Counted from the first letter of the stretch, positions 45,499 through 55,239 are shown. The stretch: 56,661 nt of DNA from Paraglaciecola sp. (GCF_030730205.1 NZ_JANQVQ010000084.1:1-56661), one strand, 5' to 3'. The notes: generated by a model from the letters alone, not told the origin. A program made the numbers and translations.

Positions 45499-46614
45499 GT
45501 GTTACGAACTAAATTTACCACGAATAACGACAGTTTTTTAAGACGCATTCATTGTGATGGACCGCTGCTCCTAGGTCTTTTTGTACTGATGTCTGTGGGG
45601 CTGGTGACAATATATTCTGCCGGTGGCCAAGATATTGATCTTATTCAGCGCCAAGTTACTCGACTAGGCCTCGCCTTAGCAGTCATGTTAGTTATTGCTC
45701 AAGTTCCCATTGCCGCCTTTCGTAAATTATCGCTGTATTTTTATCTCGTTGGCGTACTGATGTTAGTCGGTGTTCTTGTGTTTGGTGTAGTGGGTAAAGG
45801 GGCGCAACGTTGGCTTGATTTAGGTGTGTTTCGTTTTCAGCCTTCTGAAATCTTGAAACTCGCCGTACCGATGATGATTGCTTGGTACATTAGTCGTTTC
45901 AATCTACCACCTAAAATGATTCACGTTCTTGGTGGTTTTGTGCTGGTTGGCATACCCACCCTGCTGATTGCCAAACAGCCCGATTTGGGTACCGCTTTGT
46001 TGATTGCTAGCTCAGGTATTTTTGGCTTATTTTTGGCTGGCATGAGTTGGCGTTTCATTAGCGGCGTAGTGGTGTGCGCATCCGCGTTTACCCCCATCAT
46101 GTGGATATTTCTGATGAAGGAATATCAAAAGCAACGGGTACTTACCTTCCTCAACCCCGAAACTGATCCGCTGGGCTCCGGCTATCATATCATTCAATCG
46201 CAAATTGCTATTGGCTCGGGTGGACTCGACGGCAAAGGGTGGTTACATGGCACGCAATCCCAATTAGAGTTTTTACCAGAACGTCATACCGATTTTATCT
46301 TTGCCGTTTTCAGTGAAGAGTTCGGTTTTTGGGGCGTGGTAGGCCTGTTGGTAATCTATGCATTTATTGTGGTGCGCGGGATGATTATCGCAGTAAACGC
46401 CCAAGATGCTTACAGCAAAATATTAGCCGGGAGTATCACGCTGACGTTTTTTGTTTATGTGTTCGTTAATATGGGCATGGTTTCGGGCATTTTACCTGTT
46501 GTTGGCGTCCCGCTCCCCCTAGTGAGTTATGGCGGCACGTCAATGGTGACTCTGCTGGCGGGTTTCGGCATATTGATGTCCATCAGTACCCAAAAACGTT
46601 TACTTTCTCGTTAA
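45499..46614 (+). CDS. rodA: Rod-shape SEDS glycosyltransferase RodA
   Basis: RodA is the SEDS-family peptidoglycan polymerase of the elongasome. The 371-residue protein has about ten transmembrane helices and family motifs LVTIYSAGGQDIDL, GKGAQRWLDLGVFRFQPSEILKLA, ARKQPDLGTAL-like IAKQPDLGTALL, and LPERHTDFIFAVFSEEFGFWG with PLPLVSYGGTSMV. The catalytic Asp of the family is expected near the HTDFIF loop region. The start is a GTG, 3 bp after mrdA. It is probably translationally coupled to PBP2, which it contacts. Confidence 0.96.
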   Translation: MLRTKFTTNNDSFLRRIHCDGPLLLGLFVLMSVGLVTIYSAGGQDIDLIQRQVTRLGLALAVMLVIAQVPIAAFRKLSLYFYLVGVLMLVGVLVFGVVGKGAQRWLDLGVFRFQPSEILKLAVPMMIAWYISRFNLPPKMIHVLGGFVLVGIPTLLIAKQPDLGTALLIASSGIFGLFLAGMSWRFISGVVVCASAFTPIMWIFLMKEYQKQRVLTFLNPETDPLGSGYHIIQSQIAIGSGGLDGKGWLHGTQSQLEFLPERHTDFIFAVFSEEFGFWGVVGLLVIYAFIVVRGMIIAVNAQDAYSKILAGSITLTFFVYVFVNMGMVSGILPVVGVPLPLVSYGGTSMVTLLAGFGILMSISTQKRLLSR

Positions 46615-46641
46615 TTTCAATGCCTTATCAAAGGAGCTTTA

Positions 46642-47727
46642 ATGGTGTCGATGGTTCAAATATTAATTGAAAATTGCAATGTTCAGCGCTCCTCATGCAC
46701 TCGGGTATTACGAAGCACCTATGCATTATTTAGTTTGCTGTTTATAGCAAGCTTTGTCAGTAATTGTGCAATAGCCTCAAGTCTAAGTGCGGACAAACAG
46801 GCTGCTTTTATTGAAAAAATGGTTAGCAAACATCAATTTAATGAACACTATCTCACCGAATTATTTAGCCAGGCGACGCCGAATCAAGCCATATTAGAGT
46901 CGATTGCAAAACCATGGGAGGCGAAGCCATGGTTTAAGTACTACCCCATATTTTTAACCGAAAAACGCCTTAATAAAGGGCTCGAATTTTGGCAGCAATA
47001 CCAAACTGAACTGGCTGAAGTAGAAAAACAAACGGGCGTGCCTGCCCAAATTATTGTATCCATTATTGGCGTTGAAACGTTTTATGGCAGCTACTTAGGT
47101 AAATATACGGTTTTTGATGCTTTGCAAACGCTGGCGTTTAATTATCCACCTCGCTCCACGTTTTTTACCAGTGAATTGGAACATTTGTTTTTACTCGCCC
47201 GTGAAGAGCAATTCGATATCACCTCACTCATGGGCTCTTACGCAGGGGCCATGGGCTGGGGGCAATTTATTCCCTCAAGTTATAGAGCCTATGCCGTTGA
47301 TTTTGATAAAGATGGTCAAAGAGATTTATTGAATAATCCTCTTGATGCCATCGCCAGTATTGCCAATTATTTCAAACGTCATGGCTGGCAAGCGGGAAAA
47401 CCCATCGCGTATCCGGCAAGCGTAAAAGGAAGTCAATATAACTCCCTTTTAAGCACAAGCTTAAAATTAAAGCATACATGGCAGCAGGTACAAGATGCTG
47501 GGGTAGGATTAAGCACAGAATCAAGCCCAGAGTTCCCAGCGGATACCAGCGTAAAACTCATTGAATTTGAACTAGAGCAAGGTAAGGAGTACTGGCTTGT
47601 TTTTGGCAATTTTTATAGTATTACTCGTTATAATCATAGCCCGCTTTATGCCATGGTAGTGTATCAATTAAGTGAACAGCTATTAGCGGCAAAACAACCT
47701 AATACTAAGGACAACGCTGTTAATTAA
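46642..47727 (+). CDS. mltB: Lytic murein transglycosylase B
   Basis: MltB cleaves the MurNAc-GlcNAc bond to give 1,6-anhydro ends. The 361-residue protein has the catalytic glutamate Glu145 in VSIIGVETFYGSYLGKY. The active-site motifs AGAMGWGQFIPSSYRAYAVDFD and PLDAIASIANYFKRHGWQ are conserved. The N-terminal hydrophobic stretch (about 24-46) ends in VSNCAIAS; the residue before Cys is Asn, so it is not a good lipobox and may be a plain signal peptide or a signal anchor. GGAG lies 5 nt before the ATG. It follows rodA by 27 bp. Confidence 0.94.
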   Translation: MVSMVQILIENCNVQRSSCTRVLRSTYALFSLLFIASFVSNCAIASSLSADKQAAFIEKMVSKHQFNEHYLTELFSQATPNQAILESIAKPWEAKPWFKYYPIFLTEKRLNKGLEFWQQYQTELAEVEKQTGVPAQIIVSIIGVETFYGSYLGKYTVFDALQTLAFNYPPRSTFFTSELEHLFLLAREEQFDITSLMGSYAGAMGWGQFIPSSYRAYAVDFDKDGQRDLLNNPLDAIASIANYFKRHGWQAGKPIAYPASVKGSQYNSLLSTSLKLKHTWQQVQDAGVGLSTESSPEFPADTSVKLIEFELEQGKEYWLVFGNFYSITRYNHSPLYAMVVYQLSEQLLAAKQPNTKDNAVN

Positions 47728-47728
47728 T

Positions 47729-48577
47729 ATGCGATCGAGCTTCCGCCACTGTGTTTATTGTCTGATCTTAATTACTATGGTAATGGGGTGTGCGCAACAG
47801 CCAAGCCGTTATCAACTAAAGCATGACTCAGCGCCCCATGCATTGCCTGAAACGGTTCATATGCATGATGCTGAACCCAAATATGAACCCTACGCCCCAG
47901 CTAATCAACGTCCTTATACGATTCGTGGAGTGCATTATACGCCCCTACCAACTGGCAAGGGCTACAGTGCAGAAGGTTTGGCGTCGTGGTATGGGCAAAA
48001 ATTCCATGGTCATTTAACCTCTAATGGTGAAATTTACGATATGTTTACCATGACCGCGGCCCATAAAACCTTGCCGCTGCCTTCTTTTGCTCGTGTTACT
48101 AATTTAGCTAATGGTAATCAAGCCGTCGTTAGAATAAATGATAGGGGCCCGTTTCACTCCGAAAGATTAATTGACCTTTCATATGCGGCTGCATTAAAGC
48201 TAGGCATGCTAAGCAACGGAGTCGCAAAAGTAAAACTAGACGTGATACATATTGATGAACTTGGCCACATGACTATTGGAAATAGTCCAACCATTGCCCC
48301 GATAGCGCCCCCCCTTACTACCTCGCCGGTAAAAAACACCACTAATTCACCTCAGATGGTCTATCTTCAAGTCGCCGCTTTACAAGACAAAAGCAAAATA
48401 GAGATGATAGGCAATGCATTAACCAACTTATATCAAATACCTTACCGGGTTCCTTTTGACGGTAGTATTTATCGTTTACAATTAGGGCCTTTAACCGATG
48501 AACGAGCCATCGAACATTTACTAAACGAACTTAAATCCAATGGCTACCCCGGCGCCTACAAAGTATACCAACCTTGA
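47729..48577 (+). CDS. rlpA: Septal-ring lytic transglycosylase RlpA family lipoprotein
   Basis: RlpA binds denuded glycan at division sites and in Pseudomonas is a lytic transglycosylase. The 282-residue protein has a lipobox-like VMGC (Cys21), a double-psi beta-barrel domain with ASWYGQKFHGHLTSNGEIYDM and VRINDRGPFHSERLIDLS, and a C-terminal SPOR domain (about 207-282) starting PQMVYLQVAAL. The glutamate in NGE and aspartate in NDRGP are the expected active-site residues. It begins 1 nt after the mltB stop, so the two wall-cleaving enzymes are coupled. Confidence 0.95.
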   Translation: MRSSFRHCVYCLILITMVMGCAQQPSRYQLKHDSAPHALPETVHMHDAEPKYEPYAPANQRPYTIRGVHYTPLPTGKGYSAEGLASWYGQKFHGHLTSNGEIYDMFTMTAAHKTLPLPSFARVTNLANGNQAVVRINDRGPFHSERLIDLSYAAALKLGMLSNGVAKVKLDVIHIDELGHMTIGNSPTIAPIAPPLTTSPVKNTTNSPQMVYLQVAALQDKSKIEMIGNALTNLYQIPYRVPFDGSIYRLQLGPLTDERAIEHLLNELKSNGYPGAYKVYQP

Positions 48578-48693
48578 TATAAGCCTAATAAAAATAAACT
48601 TTTAAGACATTATTTGGTCGTAATTTGTGGTTTGCAAATTCTTACAAATTGCCTGAATTTATTGTTCCATGAGCAGTTTTTTGAGTGCAAAAG

Positions 48694-48702
48694 TGCTATA
48701 TT
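48694..48702 (+). promoter_or_regulatory. Extended -10 promoter candidate for dacA
   Basis: TGC-TATATT forms an extended -10 element about 76 bp before the dacA ATG, in a 200-bp gap after rlpA. No clear -35 is present, which is usual for extended -10 promoters. It suggests dacA is transcribed separately from rlpA. Confidence 0.42.
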
Positions 48703-48777
48703 AGTGGCCGAATTTAAAGAGCTATAAACATACCTTAGCTCTCTGACTCTTAACTCAAATCATAAAACGGTTGATTA

Positions 48778-49950
48778 ATGCGAAAACTCTATTCTTTCAG
48801 TGCTGTTATTTTCAGCAGTCTTAGCCTTGTATTTATTAGTAGCGCCTCATTGGCTGCAGTTGTCATTCCCCCTGCCCCATCGGTTGCGGCAAAAGGATTT
48901 ATTCTGCTTGATTATCAAACAGGTAAGGTCATCGCAGAACAAAATGCCGATATTTTATTACCTCCTGCCAGTTTAACTAAAATGATGACCAGTTATGTTA
49001 TCGGCAAAGAAATTGTTAATGGCAACATTCAAGAGAATGACATGGTCACTATTTCTGAGAATGCGTGGGCTAAGAACTTTCCAGATTCATCGGTTATGTT
49101 TATTGAAGTTGGCAAACAAATATCAGTGGGTGATCTTAACCGCGGCATTATCGTGCAATCTGGTAACGATGCCTGTGTTGCAATGGCAGAACACATTGCC
49201 GGTAGCGAAGATGCCTTTGCTAGCATGATGAATATGCATGCAGAAAAGCTGGGCATGTCTTCAACGCACTTTATTAACAGTCACGGTTTACATGATGCTG
49301 ATCACTATACTACCCCCAGAGATATGGCGACCTTGGCTAAAGCACTGATTCGCGATGTACCAAATGAATACGCGATTTACAGTGAAAAAGAATTTACCTT
49401 CAATGGCATAAAACAATACAACCGTAACGGTTTGTTGTGGGATAAAAGCTTAAACGTTGATGGCATCAAAACGGGCCACACTTCTGATGCAGGTTACAGT
49501 TTGGTGACCTCAGCAACCCAAGATGGGATGCGTTTAATTTCTGTGGTAATGGGTACTGAAAGCGACCGAGCCCGTAAAGAAGAAAACAAAAAGCTACTTA
49601 AATACGGGTTTAGGTTTTTTGAAACTATTACCCCTTATAAAGCAGGCAGTAGCTTTGTAACGCAGCGTATATTTATGGGTGACAAGGAAACGGTCGATCT
49701 TGGTATTTTACAAGATACCCCCATTACCATTCCCCGCGGACAAAGTAAGAAGTTAGAAGCGAATTTTAAACTAGATAAAAATCTGCAAGCCCCTTTAGCC
49801 AAAGGCGAAGTTGTAGGTACCTTATATTTGCAAATAGAAGGCGAAGATATTGCTGAGTATCCATTGGTTACTTTGCAAGAAGTCAATGAAGGTGGATTTT
49901 TTGATCGCATGGTCGATTTCGTAAAATTGAAACTTGGGTTTGACAGTTAA
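48778..49950 (+). CDS. dacA: D-alanyl-D-alanine carboxypeptidase (PBP5/6 type)
   Basis: DacA trims the terminal D-Ala of pentapeptides in the periplasm. The 390-residue protein has a signal peptide ending after SASLAA (about 27). The catalytic motifs are Ser65-x-x-Lys68 in [11 protein letters not shown], the SxN motif SGND at 128-131 and the KTG box at 231-233 in [13 protein letters not shown] beta-rich C-terminal domain (about 280-365) precedes an amphipathic helix [17 protein letters not shown], the peripheral membrane anchor. It follows rlpA and precedes ybeD, the E. coli order. Confidence 0.97.
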   Translation: MRKLYSFSAVIFSSLSLVFISSASLAAVVIPPAPSVAAKGFILLDYQTGKVIAEQNADILLPPASLTKMMTSYVIGKEIVNGNIQENDMVTISENAWAKNFPDSSVMFIEVGKQISVGDLNRGIIVQSGNDACVAMAEHIAGSEDAFASMMNMHAEKLGMSSTHFINSHGLHDADHYTTPRDMATLAKALIRDVPNEYAIYSEKEFTFNGIKQYNRNGLLWDKSLNVDGIKTGHTSDAGYSLVTSATQDGMRLISVVMGTESDRARKEENKKLLKYGFRFFETITPYKAGSSFVTQRIFMGDKETVDLGILQDTPITIPRGQSKKLEANFKLDKNLQAPLAKGEVVGTLYLQIEGEDIAEYPLVTLQEVNEGGFFDRMVDFVKLKLGFDS

Positions 49951-49979
49951 ACTTCTATTCAACTGAGATTGAGAGCGTA

Positions 49980-50243
49980 ATGGATACTAATTTTGACAAA
50001 CTGTTAGATTTTCCTTGTCAACAAACATTTAAAATCATGGGTGTGGCACACGAGCGTCTGCCTGATGATGTTGTTAGCTGTTTACAGGTGCATGCTCCGG
50101 GTGATTACACCCCAAAGGTCAAACCAAGCTCAAAAGGCAACTATCACTCTATTTCCTTAAGTGTGACAGTCGTCAGCAAAGAGCATATGGAAACCCTTTA
50201 CGTCGAATTGGCCAAATTAGAATTAGTTCGAGTTGTTCTGTAA
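49980..50243 (+). CDS. ybeD: DUF493 family protein YbeD
   Basis: The 87-residue protein matches Ybe[29 protein letters not shown] at the start and [18 protein letters not shown] in the middle, ending with [13 protein letters not shown]. The fold resembles ACT-like regulatory domains, but the function is not established. It lies between dacA and lipB, 18 bp before lipB, as in many gammaproteobacteria, suggesting a link to lipoate or wall metabolism by position only. Confidence 0.94.
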   Translation: MDTNFDKLLDFPCQQTFKIMGVAHERLPDDVVSCLQVHAPGDYTPKVKPSSKGNYHSISLSVTVVSKEHMETLYVELAKLELVRVVL

Positions 50244-50261
50244 CAAGCTAAAGAGTGAGTT

Positions 50262-50933
50262 ATGTCACATCAGCACCATGTCATTATTAGGCAGCTTGGC
50301 CAACAGGCCTACTTGCCTATTTGGCAAGCCATGCAAGACTTTACCGATAAGCGCGATGAGCATACACCTGATGAATTATGGTTAGTCGAACACGAGCCAG
50401 TTTTTACTCAAGGTCAAGCGGGTAAAGAAGAGCATTTACTTGCGCCCGGCACCATTCCTGTGGTTAAAGTCGATCGTGGCGGTCAAGTCACTTACCATGG
50501 TCCTGGCCAACAAATGTTGTATGTACTGCTGAATTTAAAACGTAATAAACTCGGAGTAAGAACTTTAGTGACGGCGCTCGAAGAATGCATAGTCAATACC
50601 CTTAAAAAATATCAGATTGACGCTTATCCCAAAGCGGACGCCCCAGGTGTGTATGTTGAAGGTAAAAAAGTGTGCTCTATTGGCTTAAGAATACGTAAAG
50701 GGTGTTCGTTCCATGGTTTAGCATTGAACGTTAATATGGATCTAAGTCCGTTTTTACGTATTAATCCCTGTGGTTACGCAGGCTTAGAAATGGTAAATTG
50801 CGAACAACTTGGTGGCCCAGCGAATATCGATGAGGCAGGCATTAAAATAGTTAAATCATTATGTGAGTTAATTGGTATATCACCACAAGATTCATCCACA
50901 TTAATTGAATACAGAGAAGGTTTTGATGAGTAA
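50262..50933 (+). CDS. lipB: Octanoyl-[ACP]:protein N-octanoyltransferase LipB
   Basis: LipB transfers octanoate from ACP to lipoyl domains. The family motif [22 protein letters not shown] is present. The catalytic Lys is in [12 protein letters not shown] and the catalytic Cys in [12 protein letters not shown]. The length of 223 residues is usual. The end of the gene overlaps lipA by 8 bp, so the two lipoate-synthesis steps are translationally coupled. Confidence 0.96.
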   Translation: MSHQHHVIIRQLGQQAYLPIWQAMQDFTDKRDEHTPDELWLVEHEPVFTQGQAGKEEHLLAPGTIPVVKVDRGGQVTYHGPGQQMLYVLLNLKRNKLGVRTLVTALEECIVNTLKKYQIDAYPKADAPGVYVEGKKVCSIGLRIRKGCSFHGLALNVNMDLSPFLRINPCGYAGLEMVNCEQLGGPANIDEAGIKIVKSLCELIGISPQDSSTLIEYREGFDE

Positions 50934-51900
50934 GGTGCAGGTACAAGGGCGTGTTCAAGCGGGTGTAAAACTGCGTGATGATGAGAAAGTAAAGCATATT
51001 CCCATTACCATTTTACCAACTGAAAAAACAGAAATGTTGCGTAAACCTAATTGGATTAAAATCAAATTACCCAGCAACACCAGTAATATTGATCACATCA
51101 AAAATACTCTACGCAAGAATAATTTACATTCAGTATGTGAAGAAGCAAGCTGCCCCAATTTGGCGGAATGTTTCAACCACGGTACGGCGACATTTATGAT
51201 TTTAGGCGATATCTGCACCCGTCGTTGTCCCTTCTGTGACGTCGCTCACGGCAAACCGCTTCCCCCTAGCGCTGAGGAGCCAATTAAGCTTGCCAAAACC
51301 ATCGCTGAAATGCGTTTAAAGTACGTGGTGATTACCTCTGTAGACCGTGATGACCTGCGTGATGGTGGCGCCCAACATTTTGTTGATTGTATTAATGCAA
51401 TCCGCGAACATAGCCCGACTACTAAAATCGAAGTTTTGGTGCCTGATTTTCGTGGTCGAATGGACCGTGCCCTCGAAATTTTTAAGAACGGCGTACCCGA
51501 TGTGTTCAACCACAACCTAGAAACCATTCCACGCCTCTATTTAGAATGCCGCCCTGGTGCAAACTACCAATGGTCGCTGGATCTATTGAAAAAGTTCAAA
51601 GCGCAACATCCCGGTATTCCAACCAAATCTGGCTTAATGATGGGTATGGGCGAGGATAAAGAAGAAATTGCTGAAGTATTGAAAGACCTGCGAGCCCATG
51701 ACGTAGAAATGTTAACGCTTGGCCAATATTTACAACCGAGTAAACACCACTACCCACTGAAGCGCTATGTTCACCCAGATGAATTTGACGAGTTAGGTGA
51801 AATTGCCAAAGAAATTGGTTTCACCCATGCAGCCTGTGGTCCTATGGTACGCTCCAGTTATCATGCAGATAAACAAGCAGCTGGCGTTGAAGTTAAATAG
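50926..51900 (+). CDS. lipA: Lipoyl synthase LipA
   Basis: LipA is a radical-SAM enzyme that inserts two sulfurs into octanoyl groups. The auxiliary cluster motif [12 protein letters not shown] and the radical-SAM cluster motif CTRRCPFC are both intact, and the C-terminal RSSYHAD supplies the serine ligand of the auxiliary cluster. I chose the ATG at 50926 (MSKVQVQG), with AGAAGG 5 nt upstream, rather than an in-frame start 7 codons earlier. The product is 324 residues. The gene ends with a strong terminator, closing the leuS-lipA run. Confidence 0.97.
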   Translation: MSKVQVQGRVQAGVKLRDDEKVKHIPITILPTEKTEMLRKPNWIKIKLPSNTSNIDHIKNTLRKNNLHSVCEEASCPNLAECFNHGTATFMILGDICTRRCPFCDVAHGKPLPPSAEEPIKLAKTIAEMRLKYVVITSVDRDDLRDGGAQHFVDCINAIREHSPTTKIEVLVPDFRGRMDRALEIFKNGVPDVFNHNLETIPRLYLECRPGANYQWSLDLLKKFKAQHPGIPTKSGLMMGMGEDKEEIAEVLKDLRAHDVEMLTLGQYLQPSKHHYPLKRYVHPDEFDELGEIAKEIGFTHAACGPMVRSSYHADKQAAGVEVK

Positions 51901-51921
51901 ATCGTCAAGCAAATTAAAAAC

Positions 51922-51948
51922 AAAACTCGCCCTATGGCGAGTTTTTTG
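51922..51948 (+). terminator. Terminator after lipA
   Basis: A 10-bp perfect stem (AAAACTCGCC/GGCGAGTTTT) has a 4-nt loop followed by T's. Confidence 0.9.
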
Positions 51949-51976
51949 TTTGAATCAGAAAAAATGAGAGATACAG

Positions 51977-52819
51977 ATGAAGTACGGCTATTTAGTTAGT
52001 TTAATATTGTTCGCCCCCCTACTGTTCGCGCAAGACGAGTGGCGAACTCCCGATCCAAACAATCTTGTTTATTTATATCTTGAAACCGGTACGGTTGTCA
52101 TTGAGCTCGCTCCCACCATGGCGCCGCTCCACGTGAATCAATTCAAATCCTTAGTAGATGAAGGCTATTATGACGGCCTTGATTTCTATCGTGTTATTGA
52201 TGGATTTGTGGCGCAAGCCGGTGACTTGATAAAGCAAAGAGCCAGCACCAACGATTCCCCGCTTAAAGCAGAATTTACTCGAAGTATACCTGCAAAAGAC
52301 GATTTCATAGCCGTTCAGTCTCCTGATTTTATGGCCCCTGAGACTGGCTTTATTCAGGGTTTTGCAGCAGGAAGAGACCTTAAAACACAAGAAGAGTGGT
52401 TACTGCACTGTCCTGGTAATGTCGCAATGGCACGTAGCAATGAAAAAGACTCAGCCACCAGCGATTTTTATATTGTCATTGGTCAAGCTACCCGCCATTT
52501 AGACCGCAATATGAGCTCCTTTGCACGAGTCATTTACGGTATGCCGGCGATCCAAGCCTTGCAACGGGCCGATTTCAATAATGCTAGTGGCGTCATTGAC
52601 GAGCCCATTAAGCGCAGTAAGATTATTCGTGCTAAATTAGCCAGTCAGCTCCCTCTTGCTCAGCAGCTTCAGCTCCAAGTGCAAGAGCCAACGTCAACAG
52701 CAGTACAACAAAGATTAGCAAAGGCAAAAACACTCGACAGTGAATTCTTTCATTTTAAGGGCAATGGCAATTTAGATCTGTGTTACTACCAATTAAAAAC
52801 CCGTGTACAAGATAATTAA
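51977..52819 (+). CDS. Secreted cyclophilin-type peptidyl-prolyl isomerase
   Basis: The 280-residue protein has a signal peptide (MKYGYLVSLILFAPLLFA, cleavage near residue 18) and a cyclophilin core. The isomerase motifs are TVVIELAPTMAPLHVNQFKSLVDEGYYDGLDFYRVIDGFVAQAGD and NEKDSATSDFYIVIGQ, where shorter bacterial cyclophilins have NSGTSQFFI. The core is longer than the 190-residue PpiA, with an insertion around 85-135 (PAKDDFIAVQSPDFMAPETG) and an extra C-terminal tail. It should act on proline bonds in the periplasm. It stands alone, 76 bp after lipA beyond the terminator. Confidence 0.88.
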   Translation: MKYGYLVSLILFAPLLFAQDEWRTPDPNNLVYLYLETGTVVIELAPTMAPLHVNQFKSLVDEGYYDGLDFYRVIDGFVAQAGDLIKQRASTNDSPLKAEFTRSIPAKDDFIAVQSPDFMAPETGFIQGFAAGRDLKTQEEWLLHCPGNVAMARSNEKDSATSDFYIVIGQATRHLDRNMSSFARVIYGMPAIQALQRADFNNASGVIDEPIKRSKIIRAKLASQLPLAQQLQLQVQEPTSTAVQQRLAKAKTLDSEFFHFKGNGNLDLCYYQLKTRVQDN

Positions 52820-52881
52820 GCTAGTGTCTTCTACTATTTACCTGCAATATAAGACGCATATAGAACGGTGAAGAACATAGT

Positions 52882-53163
52882 ATGAATCTAGAAAAAGCCC
52901 ATAAACGCCTTAATAAGTTGCATAACCGTGGTGATCACGGTTATCCAATGATTGATATCCAATACTTTGGCGTCAGCTCAAAATGTGCAACAAAGGTAGT
53001 AATCAGTTTTACTCAAGAGGCAGGGGCTCAAAAGTTTGAGGAGTCTTTTACGGCTTTAAGCGATATTCGCCTTGATGAAGTAGTACAAACTACCCTACTG
53101 AAGATTATTGACAGAGCTGAAGCTAAAACAGTTGTCATTCAAGAACAAGTGCTCAGTGCGTAA
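52882..53163 (+). CDS. Conserved-looking small protein of unknown function
   Basis: I do not recognise this 93-residue protein. It has a basic N-terminal helix (MNLEKAHKRLNKLHNRGDHG), a beta strand region (PMIDIQYFGVSSKCATKVVISF) and two acidic helices, with no signal peptide or membrane segment. A small alpha-beta cytoplasmic protein is likely. The coding look is good: it has an uninterrupted frame, a codon use like its neighbours and a reasonable start. The stop codon lies inside a perfect 13-bp inverted repeat. It sits between the cyclophilin gene and the convergent helicase gene. Confidence 0.65.
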   Translation: MNLEKAHKRLNKLHNRGDHGYPMIDIQYFGVSSKCATKVVISFTQEAGAQKFEESFTALSDIRLDEVVQTTLLKIIDRAEAKTVVIQEQVLSA

Positions 53164-53188
53164 CAAAACGAGGGTGTTTTGTTACGCA
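53157..53188. repeat. Perfect 13-bp inverted repeat at a convergent gene junction
   Basis: TGCGTAACAAAAC and its exact complement are separated by 6 nt (GAGGGT). The left arm contains the TAA stop of the upstream gene. Neither side has a T run, so it is not a textbook intrinsic terminator, though it may stop or stabilise both convergent transcripts. Confidence 0.7.
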
Positions 53189-53197
53189 TAATACTGT

Positions 53198-54595
53198 TTA
53201 ACGAGAATATTGTTGAGCTCGTTTTCCACGTAATTTCTTTTTCTTGGGTCCAGCTTCTTCAGTATTGCTGTTCTTCTTTTTCACCCTAGCTGGTTTAGCG
53301 GTGCTTTTTTCCGTCAATTGCTCAGTAGATTTAGCACGACGAGGTTTCCCTTTAGGGAGGGTGTCGGCTGATTTTTCAAAATCAATCAGGGTTTCACTCG
53401 CCCTGTTTGAGCGCCCAGATAAGACTTTACGAGAAATACTTTTTAGCAGCGAACCGCGGCTACTGACTTCAAAACCCGGTTTTACGATACGTTTAATATC
53501 CGTACCAATCAGTTTTTGAATACGTTCTAATGTTTGCTCTTCTTCGCGGCTAACAAATGAAATTGCATTACCGGCTGCTCCAGCTCGGCCTGTTCGACCA
53601 ATTCGATGTACATAGTCTTCAGGTAGATACGGCAAGTTAAAGTTCACCACATAATCAAGGCCTTGAATATCAAGTCCTCGGGCAGCGACTTCAGTAGCAA
53701 TCAATATTTGTAATTTTGCTGATTTAAAATCTGCAATGGCTCTGCGTCTCGAGCCTTGACTTTTATCACCGTGGCAAACGGCAGCTTCAATTTTGCTTTT
53801 TTTCAAACCAGCAAGTAATGCATCGGCTTGTTCTTTAGTACTAGTAAAAACTAAAACTTGAAACCAATTTTTTTCGGCTAGTAATTTTTCAAATAGCTCA
53901 ATTTTGCGGCTTTCTTCGACGGGATAAATAGCATGCCTTACTGTATCAGCAGTGCTATTTACCTTGGTTACTCGAATTTGCTGATGGTCATGCAAAATTT
54001 TGTGTGATAACTCATTCACCGCCGGCGAAGTCGTCGCCGAAAACAAGAGGGTCTGTCGCTTTTCTGCAGTCAGCTGCATTAATTTAAGCACATCTGCAAC
54101 AAAGCCCATATCTAACATGCGATCAGCTTCATCTAAAACAACAAATTCAACATTACCTAAGGCAACGTTACCCAAGGTAAGGTGCTCCATCAAACGACCA
54201 GGTGTGCTGATTACGATGTCGACGCCCGCTTTTAATTTATTGGCTTGGCCGCCCATCTTCACTCCACCATACAGTGCCGTCACACTCACAGTAATAAATT
54301 GGGCATAACTCGCAATAGCATCAGCCAATTGCTCTGCTAATTCACGGGTTGGAGTCAAAATTAAAGCACGAGGACGACCCGCAACGGTATCTTTTGGCCT
54401 ATCCAACATTTGCTGCAAAATAGGAATAGAAAAGGCTGCGGTTTTGCCCGTGCCTGTTTGAGCTGTTACTTGTAAATCTTTACCCCGACGGGCCGGCACA
54501 ATAGCCTGCATTTGCACGGGTGTCATATTGCTGTAGCCGCACTCATCAAGGGCGCGTTGTAGCTCCGGGGCTAAATCTAAAGATGAAAATTGCAT
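53198..54595 (-). CDS. rhlE: DEAD-box ATP-dependent RNA helicase, RhlE type
   Basis: The protein unwinds RNA duplexes using ATP. Motifs in order are the Q motif (GYSNMTPVQMQAIV), motif I AQTGTGKT, Ia PTRELAEQ, Ib TPGRLMEH, II DEADRMLDMGF, III SATTS, and VI HRIGRTGRAG. The C-terminal region (about 380-465) is basic and disordered (RAKSTEQLTEKSTAKPARVKK), probably RNA-binding. I prefer the ATG at 54595, with AGGA 5 nt upstream, over the upstream in-frame start. The RhlE assignment is by overall look; closely related RNA helicases are not excluded. Confidence 0.9.
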   Translation of the reverse strand: MQFSSLDLAPELQRALDECGYSNMTPVQMQAIVPARRGKDLQVTAQTGTGKTAAFSIPILQQMLDRPKDTVAGRPRALILTPTRELAEQLADAIASYAQFITVSVTALYGGVKMGGQANKLKAGVDIVISTPGRLMEHLTLGNVALGNVEFVVLDEADRMLDMGFVADVLKLMQLTAEKRQTLLFSATTSPAVNELSHKILHDHQQIRVTKVNSTADTVRHAIYPVEESRKIELFEKLLAEKNWFQVLVFTSTKEQADALLAGLKKSKIEAAVCHGDKSQGSRRRAIADFKSAKLQILIATEVAARGLDIQGLDYVVNFNLPYLPEDYVHRIGRTGRAGAAGNAISFVSREEEQTLERIQKLIGTDIKRIVKPGFEVSSRGSLLKSISRKVLSGRSNRASETLIDFEKSADTLPKGKPRRAKSTEQLTEKSTAKPARVKKKNSNTEEAGPKKKKLRGKRAQQYSR

Positions 54596-54878
54596 AAGGT
54601 TCCTCTGTAGAATTGCTACAGTCAAAAAAACGAGGGCGGAATATACAGCATTTTAGCTATAAAGGTGAGGATTGATTGTGCTTTTGTGCAAATTTTATGC
54701 AGCAGCAACGCTATTCTGATTTTATTGCTTTATTAAGTCTGCATTACATATATTTCTAACTGCTACTACCAAGCCTGAAAGAACAAATTTACCTGTGTTT
54801 GGCGCCCAAGACGAAAAATGGATAGTTTAAACATTTACCCAATACAGCATCGACACTCTATGAACCAAAGAGAAATCA

Positions 54879-55238
54879 CTAATGCTTAGTAGATAAACGC
54901 TTGTCCCAATTACCATTGTGACCAACGGCACACGCCTCTTCAGTGTCGAAAAACACGTTACGACGGACATCCTTGAGTAAAATACCCGCTTTTAACAATT
55001 GCTTTTGTACTAGTTTACGCAAATAGCCATCCTGCTTTTGTGCGCATGCTTGGCGTAACTGCTCTTGCGTAACAAAAACGCAGGTGACTGCCAAACTTTC
55101 AGGGAAGTTGCTAAAGTCAGCTCGATGAGTCAACCAAACAAAACCTTCGATGTGTCGTTTGGCCTCTTCACAGACCTTAGTGAGCGCCTTAACCACATTA
55201 TCATCAAGCTTTTTGATAGTTGATTTCATCGAGCTCAT
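54879..55238 (-). CDS. Small cytoplasmic protein of unknown function
   Basis: The 119-residue protein resembles small proteins found in Vibrio and Alteromonadales that are sometimes labelled Fis-family regulators, but I see no clear HTH in it. Visible segments are KALTKVCEEAKRHIEGFVWLTHRADFSNFPESLAVTCVFVT and LQKQLLKAGILLKDVRRNVFFDTEEACAVGHNGNWDKRL. GGAAG precedes the ATG at 55238 and overlaps the end of ppnP, so the two may be coupled. I leave its function open. Confidence 0.7.
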   Translation of the reverse strand: MSSMKSTIKKLDDNVVKALTKVCEEAKRHIEGFVWLTHRADFSNFPESLAVTCVFVTQEQLRQACAQKQDGYLRKLVQKQLLKAGILLKDVRRNVFFDTEEACAVGHNGNWDKRLSTKH

Positions 55239-55239
55239 A

